Source of the DNA: Chryseobacterium sp. 18061
Lineage (GTDB): Bacteria; Pseudomonadota; Gammaproteobacteria; Enterobacterales; Enterobacteriaceae
NCBI GenBank assembly: GCA_902706205.1
Contig: CACSKA010000007.1
Span: 186,001-250,000 of the forward strand
Direction: 5' to 3'
Length of the DNA stretch: 64,000 bases
Below the pieces are notes generated by a model. The model had not been told where the DNA came from and made no database searches. It worked only from the letters and a program-made list of their open reading frames with translations. Positions 42,553 to 50,977 of the stretch are shown in pieces (position 1 is the first letter of the stretch; every line of letters starts with the position of its first letter). Position numbers and translations under genes: made by a program.

Positions 42553-44055
42553 TTACTCGTTGATACGCGGGTGCTGATCAACCAAACGAGTACGCTTTTC
42601 CTGCAGCGCTTCGATTTCCGCATCAATATCTTCAATTTTATGTTCGATATTGTCGTGATGCTCTTGCAGAATTTCTTTCGCTTCATGAATGTCAGACGCT
42701 GCTGGCGTCGCACCTTTCAACGGCTGATTAGCGGTTTCTTTCATGTTAATACCGGTCAGCAGACCAATCACCGCAACCACCATCAGGTAGTACGCGGGCA
42801 TCATCAGGTCCTGCGTATATTCCACCAGCCACGCGGCAAGCGTTGGCGTCAGACCGGCCACCAGCACTGAGATATTGAAGGCACTCGCCAACGCACTAAA
42901 ACGGATGTGGGTTGGGAACATCGCCGGGAGCGATGATGCCATCACACCGATAAAGCAGTTGAGGATCACCGCCAGCAACAGCAGCCCAGCGAAAATCAGG
43001 GCAACCACATCACTGTTAATCATGATGAACGCCGGGATTGCGCACAGGAACAACAGCACGCTACCGACCAGGATAAACGGACGACGACCAAAGCGGTCGC
43101 TCAGCATCCCGATAATCGGCTGAACAAACAGCATCCCGACCATGATGGCGATGATGATCAGCACGCCGTGGTCTTCTGAATAATGCAGGTTATGCGACAG
43201 GTAGCTCGGCATGTAGGTCAGAAGCATGTAGTAGGTGACGTTGGTTGAAATCACCATCCCCACGCAGACCAACAGTGCGCGCCAGTGTTTGGTCGCAATC
43301 TCTTTGAACGAAACTTTCGGACCATCCTGCAGACCCTGACGGTCGCCCTGCTCCAGTTTATCAACGTGCTGCTGGAACGCAGGCGTCTCTTCCAGAGCAT
43401 GTCGCAGATACAGGCCGATAATGCCTAACGGCAGCGCCAGGAAGAACGGCAGACGCCAGCCCCAGTCGAGGAAGTTGTCCTCACCGACAATGGTGGAAAT
43501 CAATACCACCAGGCCCGCACCGAGCACGAAGCCCGCAATCGACCCGAAATCGAGCCAACTGCCCATAAAGCCGCGCTTACGGTCAGGTGAGTATTCCGCA
43601 ACGAAGATAGACGCTCCGGTGTATTCCCCGCCCACTGAGAAGCCCTGAGCCATCTTACACAGCAGCAGCAGAATCGGGGCCCAAATACCAATGGTGGCAT
43701 ATCCGGGTATCAGACCAATACAGAATGTACTGATCGACATAATGATGATGGTTATAGAGAGTATCTTCTGACGACCGTATTTATCGCCGAGCATCCCGAA
43801 GAACAGGCCACCCAGTGGACGGATCAGGAAGGGAACAGAAAAGGTCCCCAAAGCAGCAATCATCTGAACGCTGGGGTTAGCGTCCGGGAAGAAGACCTTA
43901 CCAAGGGCGTAGGCCACAAAACCATAAACGCCGAAGTCAAACCATTCCATCGCGTTACCGAGCGACGCAGCGGTAATCGCTTTGCGTAGCTTACTGTCGT
44001 CGATGATGGTGACATCACGTAGCGTGATCGGCTTAACTTTTTTCCTTTTTAGCAT
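42553..44055 (-). CDS. proP: ProP, osmosensing proline/glycine betaine-H+ symporter
   Basis: A 500-residue MFS protein (same length as E. coli ProP). It shows twelve hydrophobic segments, the MFS motif GDKYGRQKILSITI, the fingerprint AMEWFDFGVYGFVAYALGKV, and a C-terminal coiled coil (EILQEHHDNIEHKIEDIDAE, IEALQEKRTRLVDQH). The coiled coil tunes the osmotic activation point. The gene is read leftwards and ends in a strong terminator. In E. coli it has a CRP-controlled promoter P1 and a RpoS and Fis-controlled P2. The site at 44309 to 44328 fits P1. Confidence 0.96.
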   Translation of the reverse strand: MLKRKKVKPITLRDVTIIDDSKLRKAITAASLGNAMEWFDFGVYGFVAYALGKVFFPDANPSVQMIAALGTFSVPFLIRPLGGLFFGMLGDKYGRQKILSITIIIMSISTFCIGLIPGYATIGIWAPILLLLCKMAQGFSVGGEYTGASIFVAEYSPDRKRGFMGSWLDFGSIAGFVLGAGLVVLISTIVGEDNFLDWGWRLPFFLALPLGIIGLYLRHALEETPAFQQHVDKLEQGDRQGLQDGPKVSFKEIATKHWRALLVCVGMVISTNVTYYMLLTYMPSYLSHNLHYSEDHGVLIIIAIMVGMLFVQPIIGMLSDRFGRRPFILVGSVLLFLCAIPAFIMINSDVVALIFAGLLLLAVILNCFIGVMASSLPAMFPTHIRFSALASAFNISVLVAGLTPTLAAWLVEYTQDLMMPAYYLMVVAVIGLLTGINMKETANQPLKGATPAASDIHEAKEILQEHHDNIEHKIEDIDAEIEALQEKRTRLVDQHPRINE

Positions 44056-44308
44056 TTTGTCCTCGTTAACTATCGCCGTGAGCGCACACAGGGGGAGGCA
44101 AACACGAAGGTTCGCTTGTGTGCGGTTAGGGAGCGGCGAATTGCTGTGCTCCTCATTTCAAGCGTAGCAGGTTTACTTACACTGGCTGGTCACAGCCTGT
44201 ACAACCGAACCTGTTGACGCCTGCTCTGGCAGTAAAAGATTCTGACCAAACCCTCAAAGCAGAGTGATATTTTCCATACTTTCCTTTCTTACCCTAACAG
44301 TGTTTATA
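44056..44308. other. Leader region of proP
   Basis: About 250 bp upstream of the proP ATG. In E. coli the two proP promoters lie here. A T-rich pattern near 44270 to 44285 could hold a -10 box. I do not assign exact promoters. Confidence 0.5.
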
Positions 44309-44328
44309 TGTGTGATCAACTTCACGGA
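44309..44328 (-). promoter_or_regulatory. Candidate CRP site of proP promoter P1
   Basis: The minus strand reads CGTGAAGTTGATCACACATA, close to the E. coli proP P1 CRP site pattern TGTGA-N6-TCACA. It is about 260 bp upstream of the proP start. Confidence 0.55.
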
Positions 44329-44578
44329 AAATAATGCTTACTGTTAAGTTGCTTCATGAAACGTCAATAAGTTCATATTGGCGCTAAGTACACTCTTAAT
44401 CCAGATTCTCCTCAGCCATAAGAAAAATGCTAACCACGCCAGCCAATTAAACAAAAATAAGCCTGGAAATTATTTATTTGCTAACGATTTTCTGTCGACA
44501 ATTCTTTACATGCAATTCACACCCCGCTGATTATTTAAAGCCTCGCAATCCTTTCCTTTAAATATGTGATCCAAATAA

Positions 44579-44596
44579 CTAAAACAGTGTTTTATT
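44579..44596 (+). promoter_or_regulatory. Candidate KdgR operator upstream of kdgT
   Basis: TAAAACAGTGTTTTA is a near-palindrome close to the KdgR consensus (RAAACA-N2-TGTTTYA type). It lies about 200 bp upstream of kdgT, where a KdgR-controlled promoter is expected. This is a consensus match by eye. Confidence 0.45.
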
Positions 44597-44798
44597 TTCA
44601 TTGAATCAATATTCCATTGATCGCATTATAGCCCCAACGCATCAGCCCTCCGCTGATGAAGAGAAAGCAATCAGGCCAATTCATCTTAAATTTACTCGTA
44701 TAAACAGATAGATACCTGAAAAACCGCCAGTCAATTTGTTGAACCGCATTCTTTTATGTCTTCCCAGCGCGGAGCGCTGTGGAAAGCGAGGATAGAAA

Positions 44799-45794
44799 AT
44801 GAAAATCAAAGCCACGATTGAACGTATCCCCGGTGGAATGATGTTAGTTCCGCTGCTATTAGGTGCCGTGTTAAATACGCTCGCACCTGATACAGGGAAT
44901 TATTTTGGCTCGTTCACCAAAGGAATGATTGGCGGTACGGTGCCAATCCTGGCGGTTTGGTTTTTCTGCATCGGGGCGTCGATCGACTTACGTGCGACCG
45001 GCACAGTACTGCGCAAATCTGGCACTCTGGTGCTCACAAAAATTGCTGTCGCGTGGGCCGTTGCGATGCTCGCCGCCACCTTTATTCCGGACGGCGGCAT
45101 TCAGACTGGCTTCTTCGCCGGACTGTCGGTGCTGGCACTGGTGTCAGCGATGGATATGACCAACGGCGGGCTGTACGCCAGCCTGATGAATCAATACGGC
45201 TCAAAAGAAGAATCCGGCGCATTCGTGCTGATGTCGCTGGAATCTGGTCCGCTGATGACCATGGTTATCCTCGGTTCCGCAGGCCTCGCCTCCTTTGAAG
45301 CACACCACTTTATTGGCGCCGTACTGCCGTTCCTGATTGGCTTCACCCTCGGCAACCTCGACCACGATTTCCGCACCTTCTTCAGCAAAGCAACGCCGGT
45401 GCTGATCCCGTTCTTCGGCTTCGCGCTGGGTAACACCATCAACCTGAGCGTGATTATGGACACAGGCCTGCTGGGTATCGTGCTGGGCGTGGCGGTAATC
45501 ATCATTACCGGTATCCCGCTGATTATTGCGGACCGCGTGATTGGTGGCGGGAACGGTACAGCAGGTGTGGCGGCGTCGTCGGCAGCGGGTGCTGCGGTGG
45601 CGAACCCGGTGATTATCGCGCAGATTAACCCGGCCTTCGAATCAGTTGCCGCATCAGCAACGGCGCTGGTGGCAGCCAGCGTAATTGTGACGGCGATTCT
45701 GGTGCCGATTATCACCGCGTTGTATGCCAAGCGCTTTGGCAACGTTCAGGCGAAACAGCCTGAACCCATGCCGGTCGAATCCTTACATCATTAA
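44799..45794 (+). CDS. kdgT: KdgT, 2-keto-3-deoxygluconate permease
   Basis: A 331-residue membrane protein (E. coli KdgT has 327). It has the family blocks MKIKATIERIPGGMMLVPLL, SFTKGMIGGTVPILAVWFFC, ALVSAMDMTNGGLYASLMNQ and FALGNTINLSVIMDTGLLG. It has about ten hydrophobic segments. KdgT imports 2-keto-3-deoxygluconate with protons, for pectin and hexuronate breakdown. No other kdg gene is nearby. In E. coli the gene is elsewhere on the chromosome, so its place between proP and yjcZ differs. It faces yjcZ tail to tail across 23 bp. Confidence 0.95.
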   Translation: MKIKATIERIPGGMMLVPLLLGAVLNTLAPDTGNYFGSFTKGMIGGTVPILAVWFFCIGASIDLRATGTVLRKSGTLVLTKIAVAWAVAMLAATFIPDGGIQTGFFAGLSVLALVSAMDMTNGGLYASLMNQYGSKEESGAFVLMSLESGPLMTMVILGSAGLASFEAHHFIGAVLPFLIGFTLGNLDHDFRTFFSKATPVLIPFFGFALGNTINLSVIMDTGLLGIVLGVAVIIITGIPLIIADRVIGGGNGTAGVAASSAAGAAVANPVIIAQINPAFESVAASATALVAASVIVTAILVPIITALYAKRFGNVQAKQPEPMPVESLHH

Positions 45795-45805
45795 TCGTTC
45801 ACTGA

Positions 45806-45831
45806 CCGGCGAGGCCATCAGGTCTCGTCGG
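45806..45831. other. Inverted repeat between convergent kdgT and yjcZ
   Basis: CCGGCGAGGCC, loop ATCA, GGTCTCGTCGG. Eleven-base arms with two non-Watson-Crick pairs. It overlaps the last codons of yjcZ. There is no T run, so it may be a weak two-way terminator. Confidence 0.5.
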
Positions 45832-46690
45832 TAAACAACTCTTCCAGCATCCCATCAACCAGCCTGATCGCAGAACACAGTCGCGGCATTCCCAGCGCCA
45901 CCGGCTGCCAGGTTTGCGTCACTGACCAGCACACCGGCTGACGCACCGCGTCAGAGCTGCTGCCCAGCCAGGCCAACATCTCCTTGTGATCCATCAAGCC
46001 TAATGTCGTCGGCGACGCCAGCCACTGATGATAAGAATGACGCGTTTCCGTCGCAGCACCGATGCCTTGCGCCAGATACTGAGCCATCATCGAACGCAAA
46101 CTGTCTTTCAGCAAGCCTCGCACTTCACCGTTTGCAAGCCGCCATGCATCGCCAAACGCGCCCCAGCGCAGCTCTTCCAGCGCAATGTAACAACGCCCGG
46201 CCAGCGACCAGCCGTCGTACTGCCCGGCGTGCCAGCGGGTGAACACTTCATCGCTGTGCGAACCGGATTCCACCATCAGCCCACGCTGCGTCAGCGCCCG
46301 CTGCTTATGCTCCGCGCGCTGACTGAACTGTTCACTCACCAGACCAAACTGATGGCGGAGCTCCGGCGAACTATGGCTTTTGCTCTGTAACTGTTGCAGA
46401 TATCGGCTCATACGCGTCAGCGCCAGATGACCAGGGTCAAACTGACTGGCGAGTTTTTCCGCCAACCCGAGGCGCATCGCCGGGTTATCGCTAAACAGGC
46501 CCGCCACCGACCACGGGCGCAGCTGCGTTTGCGCCACGATTTCATTCATCAGGCGTTCGCGAAACTGCTGCTGTTGCGGGGCTAATGTATGCTGACGCGG
46601 GTTTTCAATGCCCAACACCAGGTCCACCATAAATCGGGCATGGAGCGATTCCAGTATCCGGCCTGGGCCCTCCAGCAATCGCGTGTTCAT
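45818..46690 (-). CDS. yjcZ: YjcZ family protein, partner of CrfC
   Basis: A 290-residue protein (292 in E. coli). It starts MNTRLLEGPGRILESLHARF and contains LALTRMSRYLQQLQSK and WHAGQYDGWSLAGRCYIALE. The ATG overlaps the crfC stop by 4 bp, so the two are coupled. It shares the crfC-yjcZ order seen in E. coli. Its function is unknown, though the coupling suggests it works with the dynamin-like CrfC. No catalytic motif or membrane span is visible. Confidence 0.93.
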   Translation of the reverse strand: MNTRLLEGPGRILESLHARFMVDLVLGIENPRQHTLAPQQQQFRERLMNEIVAQTQLRPWSVAGLFSDNPAMRLGLAEKLASQFDPGHLALTRMSRYLQQLQSKSHSSPELRHQFGLVSEQFSQRAEHKQRALTQRGLMVESGSHSDEVFTRWHAGQYDGWSLAGRCYIALEELRWGAFGDAWRLANGEVRGLLKDSLRSMMAQYLAQGIGAATETRHSYHQWLASPTTLGLMDHKEMLAWLGSSSDAVRQPVCWSVTQTWQPVALGMPRLCSAIRLVDGMLEELFTDET

Positions 46691-49032
46691 CTCTGTTCAG
46701 CCGCAAAAAGGGTTTGAATATCATCGCGCAACATGCGCGCATCCTCTTCAATCCAGCGTACCGTGGCCAGGCACTGAGCAAGCTGCAAGCAAAGGGCGTT
46801 AACCGTGGACTGATGCTGTTGGCGCAAAGAGAGACTCTCCTGCAAATTTTTCTGCAAGCCACTGAGGCTCTGTGAAAACTCCGCAAAGAAGGTCACCATT
46901 CCCGCCGTAACAGAGACATCGACTTGCGCAGCTAAAGCTTTAAGGATTTGTGAGCAGAAGGTCGAAATACTCACGATGATGCGTTCCTTAATCGCATTCA
47001 CATCAATGATGTAACGCGTTTTGGTCATCACATAATCATCCCAGCCCCAGCCGGGATTATTCAGCCAGCGGCTAATGGAATCGCGCATCCCGCCGCGCTG
47101 GCTACCCAACGGCAGATCTTCGGTAGCAATCGCCCCGTTAAACCACTGCGGCATGGTGATTTGCAGCGAACCGGACTGAAAGACTGGCAGCGTTATTCGC
47201 GTATGGAACCCGGCGCGGTGCAGCTCTTCCTTCACATGAGATTCAATCGGCTTCAGCGCGTCATCAAGCGTTCGGCTGAGCGACGTTTCAAGCTGGCCAA
47301 AACGCAGCGACAGCTCACGAATAATGCTTTGCTGACAGGCAAACACCATGCCTTCACAGTCAGCACGAATAATGCTGAGCAGCCGGTTAGCCTGCTCCTC
47401 ATCATCGAGCACGATTTCGCCGCTGTCATCATGCTGCGACCATTGCAAATCCGCGCCGTTGGCGAGGCTCATCCGCAGCAGATTATCCGCGCTAAAGCTG
47501 CTGTCGATCAGCGCTAAAATCTCACTTTTCTGCCCGGTGATAAACGATTCTGCGGCGTCCATAGCCTGCCCCACTTCATGGCTAATTTCTTCGCTCACCA
47601 CCCGCTGGCGCACCTCGAACTGCGCCATATCTTCTTCGAGACGAACGATATTATCCTGCAACTGCTCGGCGGCGACGGTCAGCCCTTGCAAACGAAACTC
47701 AAGAAAATCCCGGGCGCTTTGGGCATAGTTCAGCAGCTTGTGCGAAGCAGAACGCAGGGCGAACAGCGAGGCGTTGGCGTGTGCGGCGTGCAACAGCATA
47801 TTGATGGGTTTTTCAAACAGCGAATCTTCCCACAGCAAATCTGCGGCGTGGCGAATGTGGATCACGTCAGCCAGATCGGCGGTGCGCCAGCGGCGTCCGA
47901 GTGCCGCTTCGGCAAAATCCTGCACCCAGCGCTGCTCCTGCGGGTCGGGTAATCGGCCATGAAGGGCCAGTTCATGGCGCGCGCGGTTGGCGAGATAACC
48001 CCACATCGACGACACCGGGAAAATCTGTCCCGGATGAATATAACCCTTCATCAACGTGCCGGAGATCATCGCCCGCACCTGATCCTCATCGTCGCTGTTT
48101 CGGTCCTTCTGATCGAATTTGTTCACCAGCGCGTACAGCGGTACTGACTTGCTGACCGCGGTAATCGCCTGGCGCACTTCCTGATCGGAAATGGATTTGA
48201 GCTGGGTGTAATCCATCACTGCCAGCACCGCCGAGGCGCGGGCGAGCTGCTCATTAAGCATTTTTTGCAGATGCGGCTGCCCGGCTTCGTTCGGCCCCGG
48301 CGTGTCCAGCAGCGTCAACTGGCCTGCGTTTTCGCCCAGTCCGGCGAGATGCACGAACTCCACCTCAATCACCGGAATATGTTCAATGGAAGCGTAATCG
48401 GCAAAGGGAAAGTCGACGTCCATTGCTCGGGAAAGACGAACCAAATCATTCAGGCTTTTCAAACACTGGAATATGGGTTGCGCCCCGAGATAATGTTTTT
48501 CAAAAGCAACGCCGCCGATAATACGCTCGAGCAGGGCATTCATGTCTTTATCCATTTCAAGCTTGAGCGCAAGCTTTGCACGGTCGACGTGACGAAGTTT
48601 ATCCTGCAATTCATGCATTAAGCGTTCAATGGGCTTAACGTGAATAAAATTAAGACCCGGTTCTTTCTGACCCGGCGTATGGCGAATAAGCGTGGGTAAT
48701 GCGGTCATCGGCCGGTTACGATTAGGTAAAACCTCCGTTCCAACGATGGCATTAATGGTGGTGGATTTACCCGCTTTCATTGTGCCAACAATCGCCAGTA
48801 CCATTTCCAGACCGGTAATTTTACGCAGCTCGTTATTCAGCGTGTCCTGTTGCGTCGTCAATAAATGACTTCCCGGATTACGGCCATGCGAGCCATCAGG
48901 CCCATCAGGCATAGCCTGTGCACCGCTCAGCATGTTACCCGAAAGCCCATTCACGGTATCGAGATGTCGTAATGCCAGCTGCAGCAAGCGCTCTGCTTCC
49001 TGACTCAATTCAAATATTGTCTGTGTGTACAT
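46687..49032 (-). CDS. crfC: CrfC (YjdA), dynamin-like clamp-binding GTPase
   Basis: A 781-residue protein (742 in E. coli). The N-terminus (MYTQTIFELSQEAERLLQLA) holds the region that binds the DNA polymerase clamp in E. coli. The GTPase P-loop GTMKAGKST is at residues 83 to 91, the switch region LLDTPGPNEAGQPH follows, and NKFDQKDR is the G4 motif. A long helical stalk with coiled coils follows. CrfC forms homo-oligomers and helps keep sister replication forks and nascent DNA close. The insert at about residues 30 to 62 (rich in Gly and Pro) makes it longer than the E. coli form. Confidence 0.95.
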   Translation of the reverse strand: MYTQTIFELSQEAERLLQLALRHLDTVNGLSGNMLSGAQAMPDGPDGSHGRNPGSHLLTTQQDTLNNELRKITGLEMVLAIVGTMKAGKSTTINAIVGTEVLPNRNRPMTALPTLIRHTPGQKEPGLNFIHVKPIERLMHELQDKLRHVDRAKLALKLEMDKDMNALLERIIGGVAFEKHYLGAQPIFQCLKSLNDLVRLSRAMDVDFPFADYASIEHIPVIEVEFVHLAGLGENAGQLTLLDTPGPNEAGQPHLQKMLNEQLARASAVLAVMDYTQLKSISDQEVRQAITAVSKSVPLYALVNKFDQKDRNSDDEDQVRAMISGTLMKGYIHPGQIFPVSSMWGYLANRARHELALHGRLPDPQEQRWVQDFAEAALGRRWRTADLADVIHIRHAADLLWEDSLFEKPINMLLHAAHANASLFALRSASHKLLNYAQSARDFLEFRLQGLTVAAEQLQDNIVRLEEDMAQFEVRQRVVSEEISHEVGQAMDAAESFITGQKSEILALIDSSFSADNLLRMSLANGADLQWSQHDDSGEIVLDDEEQANRLLSIIRADCEGMVFACQQSIIRELSLRFGQLETSLSRTLDDALKPIESHVKEELHRAGFHTRITLPVFQSGSLQITMPQWFNGAIATEDLPLGSQRGGMRDSISRWLNNPGWGWDDYVMTKTRYIIDVNAIKERIIVSISTFCSQILKALAAQVDVSVTAGMVTFFAEFSQSLSGLQKNLQESLSLRQQHQSTVNALCLQLAQCLATVRWIEEDARMLRDDIQTLFAAEQR

Positions 49033-49461
49033 GGTTAAAGTATTCCCTTAACGCAAATTTTATAACTTTTTATTTGTCAGATTTTTTATATCCGGATTTT
49101 ATTTTTATATAATGACCCGTACTACCATAGAAAATGCAGGACGTAAGAAAACCAAAAGATATACAGATTAGCGCCATAAGCAGCATTCGACAGGATATAT
49201 TGCATATAAATTACCTGCCAAAATACAGTGAATAAGATAGCGCGGGGTAATAATCAGAAATACGATCCTCAACATAACGCAAACTACATTACTCGGCAAT
49301 TTCGAAACCTAAAAAATTGTACAGTTTTACGTAAGCGGTACAGGCTGGGGGATAAATAGTCCCGACAACCGTAAGGACATGCGGTATAATGAGTCATACT
49401 TTTAGCGCTCAGCGGCGGTTTGAACGGTCTGTGGCGCATTTTCAATTATTACGAGGTTACT
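49033..49461. other. Divergent intergenic region between crfC and phnA
   Basis: About 430 bp with a low-GC left half. It must hold promoters for crfC (leftward) and phnA (rightward). Only the phnA one can be placed with some support (49363 to 49390). Confidence 0.5.
49363..49390 (+). promoter_or_regulatory. Candidate promoter of phnA
   Basis: A perfect -10 hexamer TATAAT is at 49385 to 49390. A weak -35 (CGACAA, 49363 to 49368) lies 16 bp before it. It is about 70 bp upstream of the phnA ATG. Confidence 0.5.
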
Positions 49462-49797
49462 ATGTCTCTGCCACACTGCCCAAAATGTAATTCCGAATAC
49501 ACCTATGAAGACAGCGGCATGTTCATCTGCCCTGAGTGCGCCCACGAGTGGAACGACGCAGAGCCTTCTAATGACGGTGACGAGCTTATCGTGAAAGATG
49601 CCAACGGCAACCTGCTGGTTGACGGCGACAGCGTGACCGTCGTGAAAGATCTGAAGGTTAAAGGCAGCTCTTCGATGCTGAAAATCGGTACCAAAGTGAA
49701 GAATATCCGCCTCGTTGAAGGTGATCACAACATCGACTGCAAAATTGACGGTTTTGGCCCAATGAAGCTGAAATCTGAGTTCGTTAAAAAGAACTGA
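49462..49797 (+). CDS. phnA: PhnA/YjdM zinc-ribbon protein
   Basis: A 111-residue protein from ATG 49462 with GAGG upstream. It has an N-terminal zinc ribbon (HCPKCNSEYTYEDSGMFICP then ECAHEW) and the SH3-like C-terminal domain (VVKDLKVKGSSSMLKIGTKV, KNIRLVEGDHNIDCKIDGFG). Despite its name it is not needed for phosphonate use in E. coli (now yjdM). A frame opening at 49420 adds only unsupported residues. Confidence 0.95.
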   Translation: MSLPHCPKCNSEYTYEDSGMFICPECAHEWNDAEPSNDGDELIVKDANGNLLVDGDSVTVVKDLKVKGSSSMLKIGTKVKNIRLVEGDHNIDCKIDGFGPMKLKSEFVKKN

Positions 49798-49810
49798 TCC
49801 CTCGCCATAT

Positions 49811-49885
49811 CGCCCGGCGGCGCTTCGCTTGCCAGGCCTACATGCGATAAGCGTTTGTAGGCCCGGCCAACTTTACGCCGCCGGG
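49811..49885. repeat. REP pair (BIME) downstream of phnA
   Basis: Two REP units in opposite orientation: CCCGGCGGCG ... CCAGGCCTAC, and GTAGGCCCGG ... CGCCGCCGGG. They form a long imperfect hairpin. Such elements end many enteric transcripts and bind IHF or gyrase. Confidence 0.85.
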
Positions 49886-49961
49886 AAAAATACAACCGCT
49901 TGGTTATATTAACTCATCGTAACTATAGTTATCGGGGTATCCACTCTCCGAGGTTATGGTT

Positions 49962-50396
49962 ATGCCGTTAAGTCCCTATATCTCTTTTTCCGGCAACTGC
50001 GCCGAGGCCCATGCATTCTACCAACAGGCATTAAACGCTGAGCTGGGCTACAAAATCACCTTCGGCGAAATGCCAAAAGCCGATCAAAATAGCGAAGAAG
50101 GCTGCCCCTCCGGGAGGGTCTTTCCACCCGATGCTATCGCCCACTCCAACGTCCGCATTGCGGGCAGCGAGATAATGATGAGCGACGGTATGACCGGTAG
50201 CGTCAGCTATTCCGGTTTTACGCTGGTACTCGACACCCAAGACGTCAACGAAGGGAAAGGCTGGTTCGATGCCCTTGCCGAGGGCGGCAAGATTGAAATG
50301 GACTGGCAGGAAACGTTCTGGGCCCACGGATTTGGCAAAGTCACCGATAAATTCGGCGTGCCGTGGATGATCAACGTCGTCAAACAGTCGCAGTAA
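49962..50396 (+). CDS. phnB: PhnB/YjdN, VOC-fold protein
   Basis: A 144-residue protein (ATG 49962, MPLSPYISFSG; another ATG is two codons upstream). It shows the vicinal oxygen chelate pattern (FSGNCAEAHAFYQQALNAEL, GYKITFGEMPKADQNSE, MMSDGMTGSVSYSGFTLVLD, WAHGFGKVTDKFGVPWMINV). In E. coli it is called yjdN and is not required for C-P lyase activity. Downstream, phnCDE would be expected but the repeat array follows. Confidence 0.93.
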   Translation: MPLSPYISFSGNCAEAHAFYQQALNAELGYKITFGEMPKADQNSEEGCPSGRVFPPDAIAHSNVRIAGSEIMMSDGMTGSVSYSGFTLVLDTQDVNEGKGWFDALAEGGKIEMDWQETFWAHGFGKVTDKFGVPWMINVVKQSQ

Positions 50397-50512
50397 TTTC
50401 CCCAGGGCGGTCCGCTCCGCCCTGTCACACACCCTACTCCAACTCTTCATCGTTCAGTCACCGCACCTTAACCGGAGTGTCATATTGTCGCGTCACTCTA
50501 TCGGCAGTTTCT
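50397..50512. other. Spacer after phnB with weak Pho-box-like half sites
   Basis: About 115 bp. GTGTCAT at 50477 to 50483 and GCGTCAC at 50490 to 50496 each resemble Pho-box half sites. The 6-bp spacing between them does not fit the 4-bp of the consensus. It could be a leftover of the phnC promoter. I do not count it as a site. Confidence 0.35.
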
Positions 50513-50940
50513 CCCCTCACCCCGACCCTCTCCCCAAAGGGGCGAGGGAGAAAGGATTACCCAAGCTGTCCCGAACAGCCCCCTCTTCCCAAAGGGTCGA
50601 GGGAGTAAGGATTACCCAAGCTGTCCCGGACAGTCCCCTCTTCCCAAAGGGCGAGGAGAAAGGATACCCAAGCTGTCCCGGACAGCCCCTCTCCCCAAAG
50701 GGGCGAGGGAGAAAGGATTACCCAAGCTGTCCCGGACAGCCCCCTCTTCCCAAAGGGGCGAGGGAGAAAGGATACCCAAGCTTTCCCGGACAGCCCCCTC
50801 TTCCCAAAGGGGCGAGGGAGAAAGGATACCCCGGACAGTCCCGGACAGCCCCCTCTTCCCAAAGGGTCGAGGGAGAAAGGATACCCAAGCTGTCCCGGAC
50901 AGTCCCCTCTCCCTTTTAGGGAGAGGGTTAGGGTGAGGGT
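50513..50940. repeat. Tandem repeat element with inverted ends, in place of phnCDE
   Basis: The left end is CCCCTCACCCCGACCCTCTC at 50513. The reverse complement of the right end (50919 to 50940) is ACCCTCACCCTAACCCTCTC. Each continues CC, and the two differ at three positions. Inside are seven tandem units that begin at 50526, 50581, 50636, 50687, 50742, 50796 and 50851 (51 to 55 bp). Each unit has a CCCTCTTCCCAAAGGGGCGA-type hairpin and a CTGTCCCGGACAG palindrome. The units differ by a few bases and by one 4-bp deletion. No spacer sequences are present, so it is not a CRISPR. Confidence 0.85.
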
Positions 50941-50977
50941 CACACACGATACTGACGTTGAAGAGGTCTTCCAAATG

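Noticed and set aside
50477..50496. A Pho box upstream of phnF
   Set aside because: The half sites GTGTCAT and GCGTCAC are spaced 6 bp, not 4, and the second is a poor match.
50526..50904. The tandem array could be taken for a CRISPR array
   Set aside because: The units follow each other with no unique spacers, each unit is itself two hairpins, and no cas genes are near.
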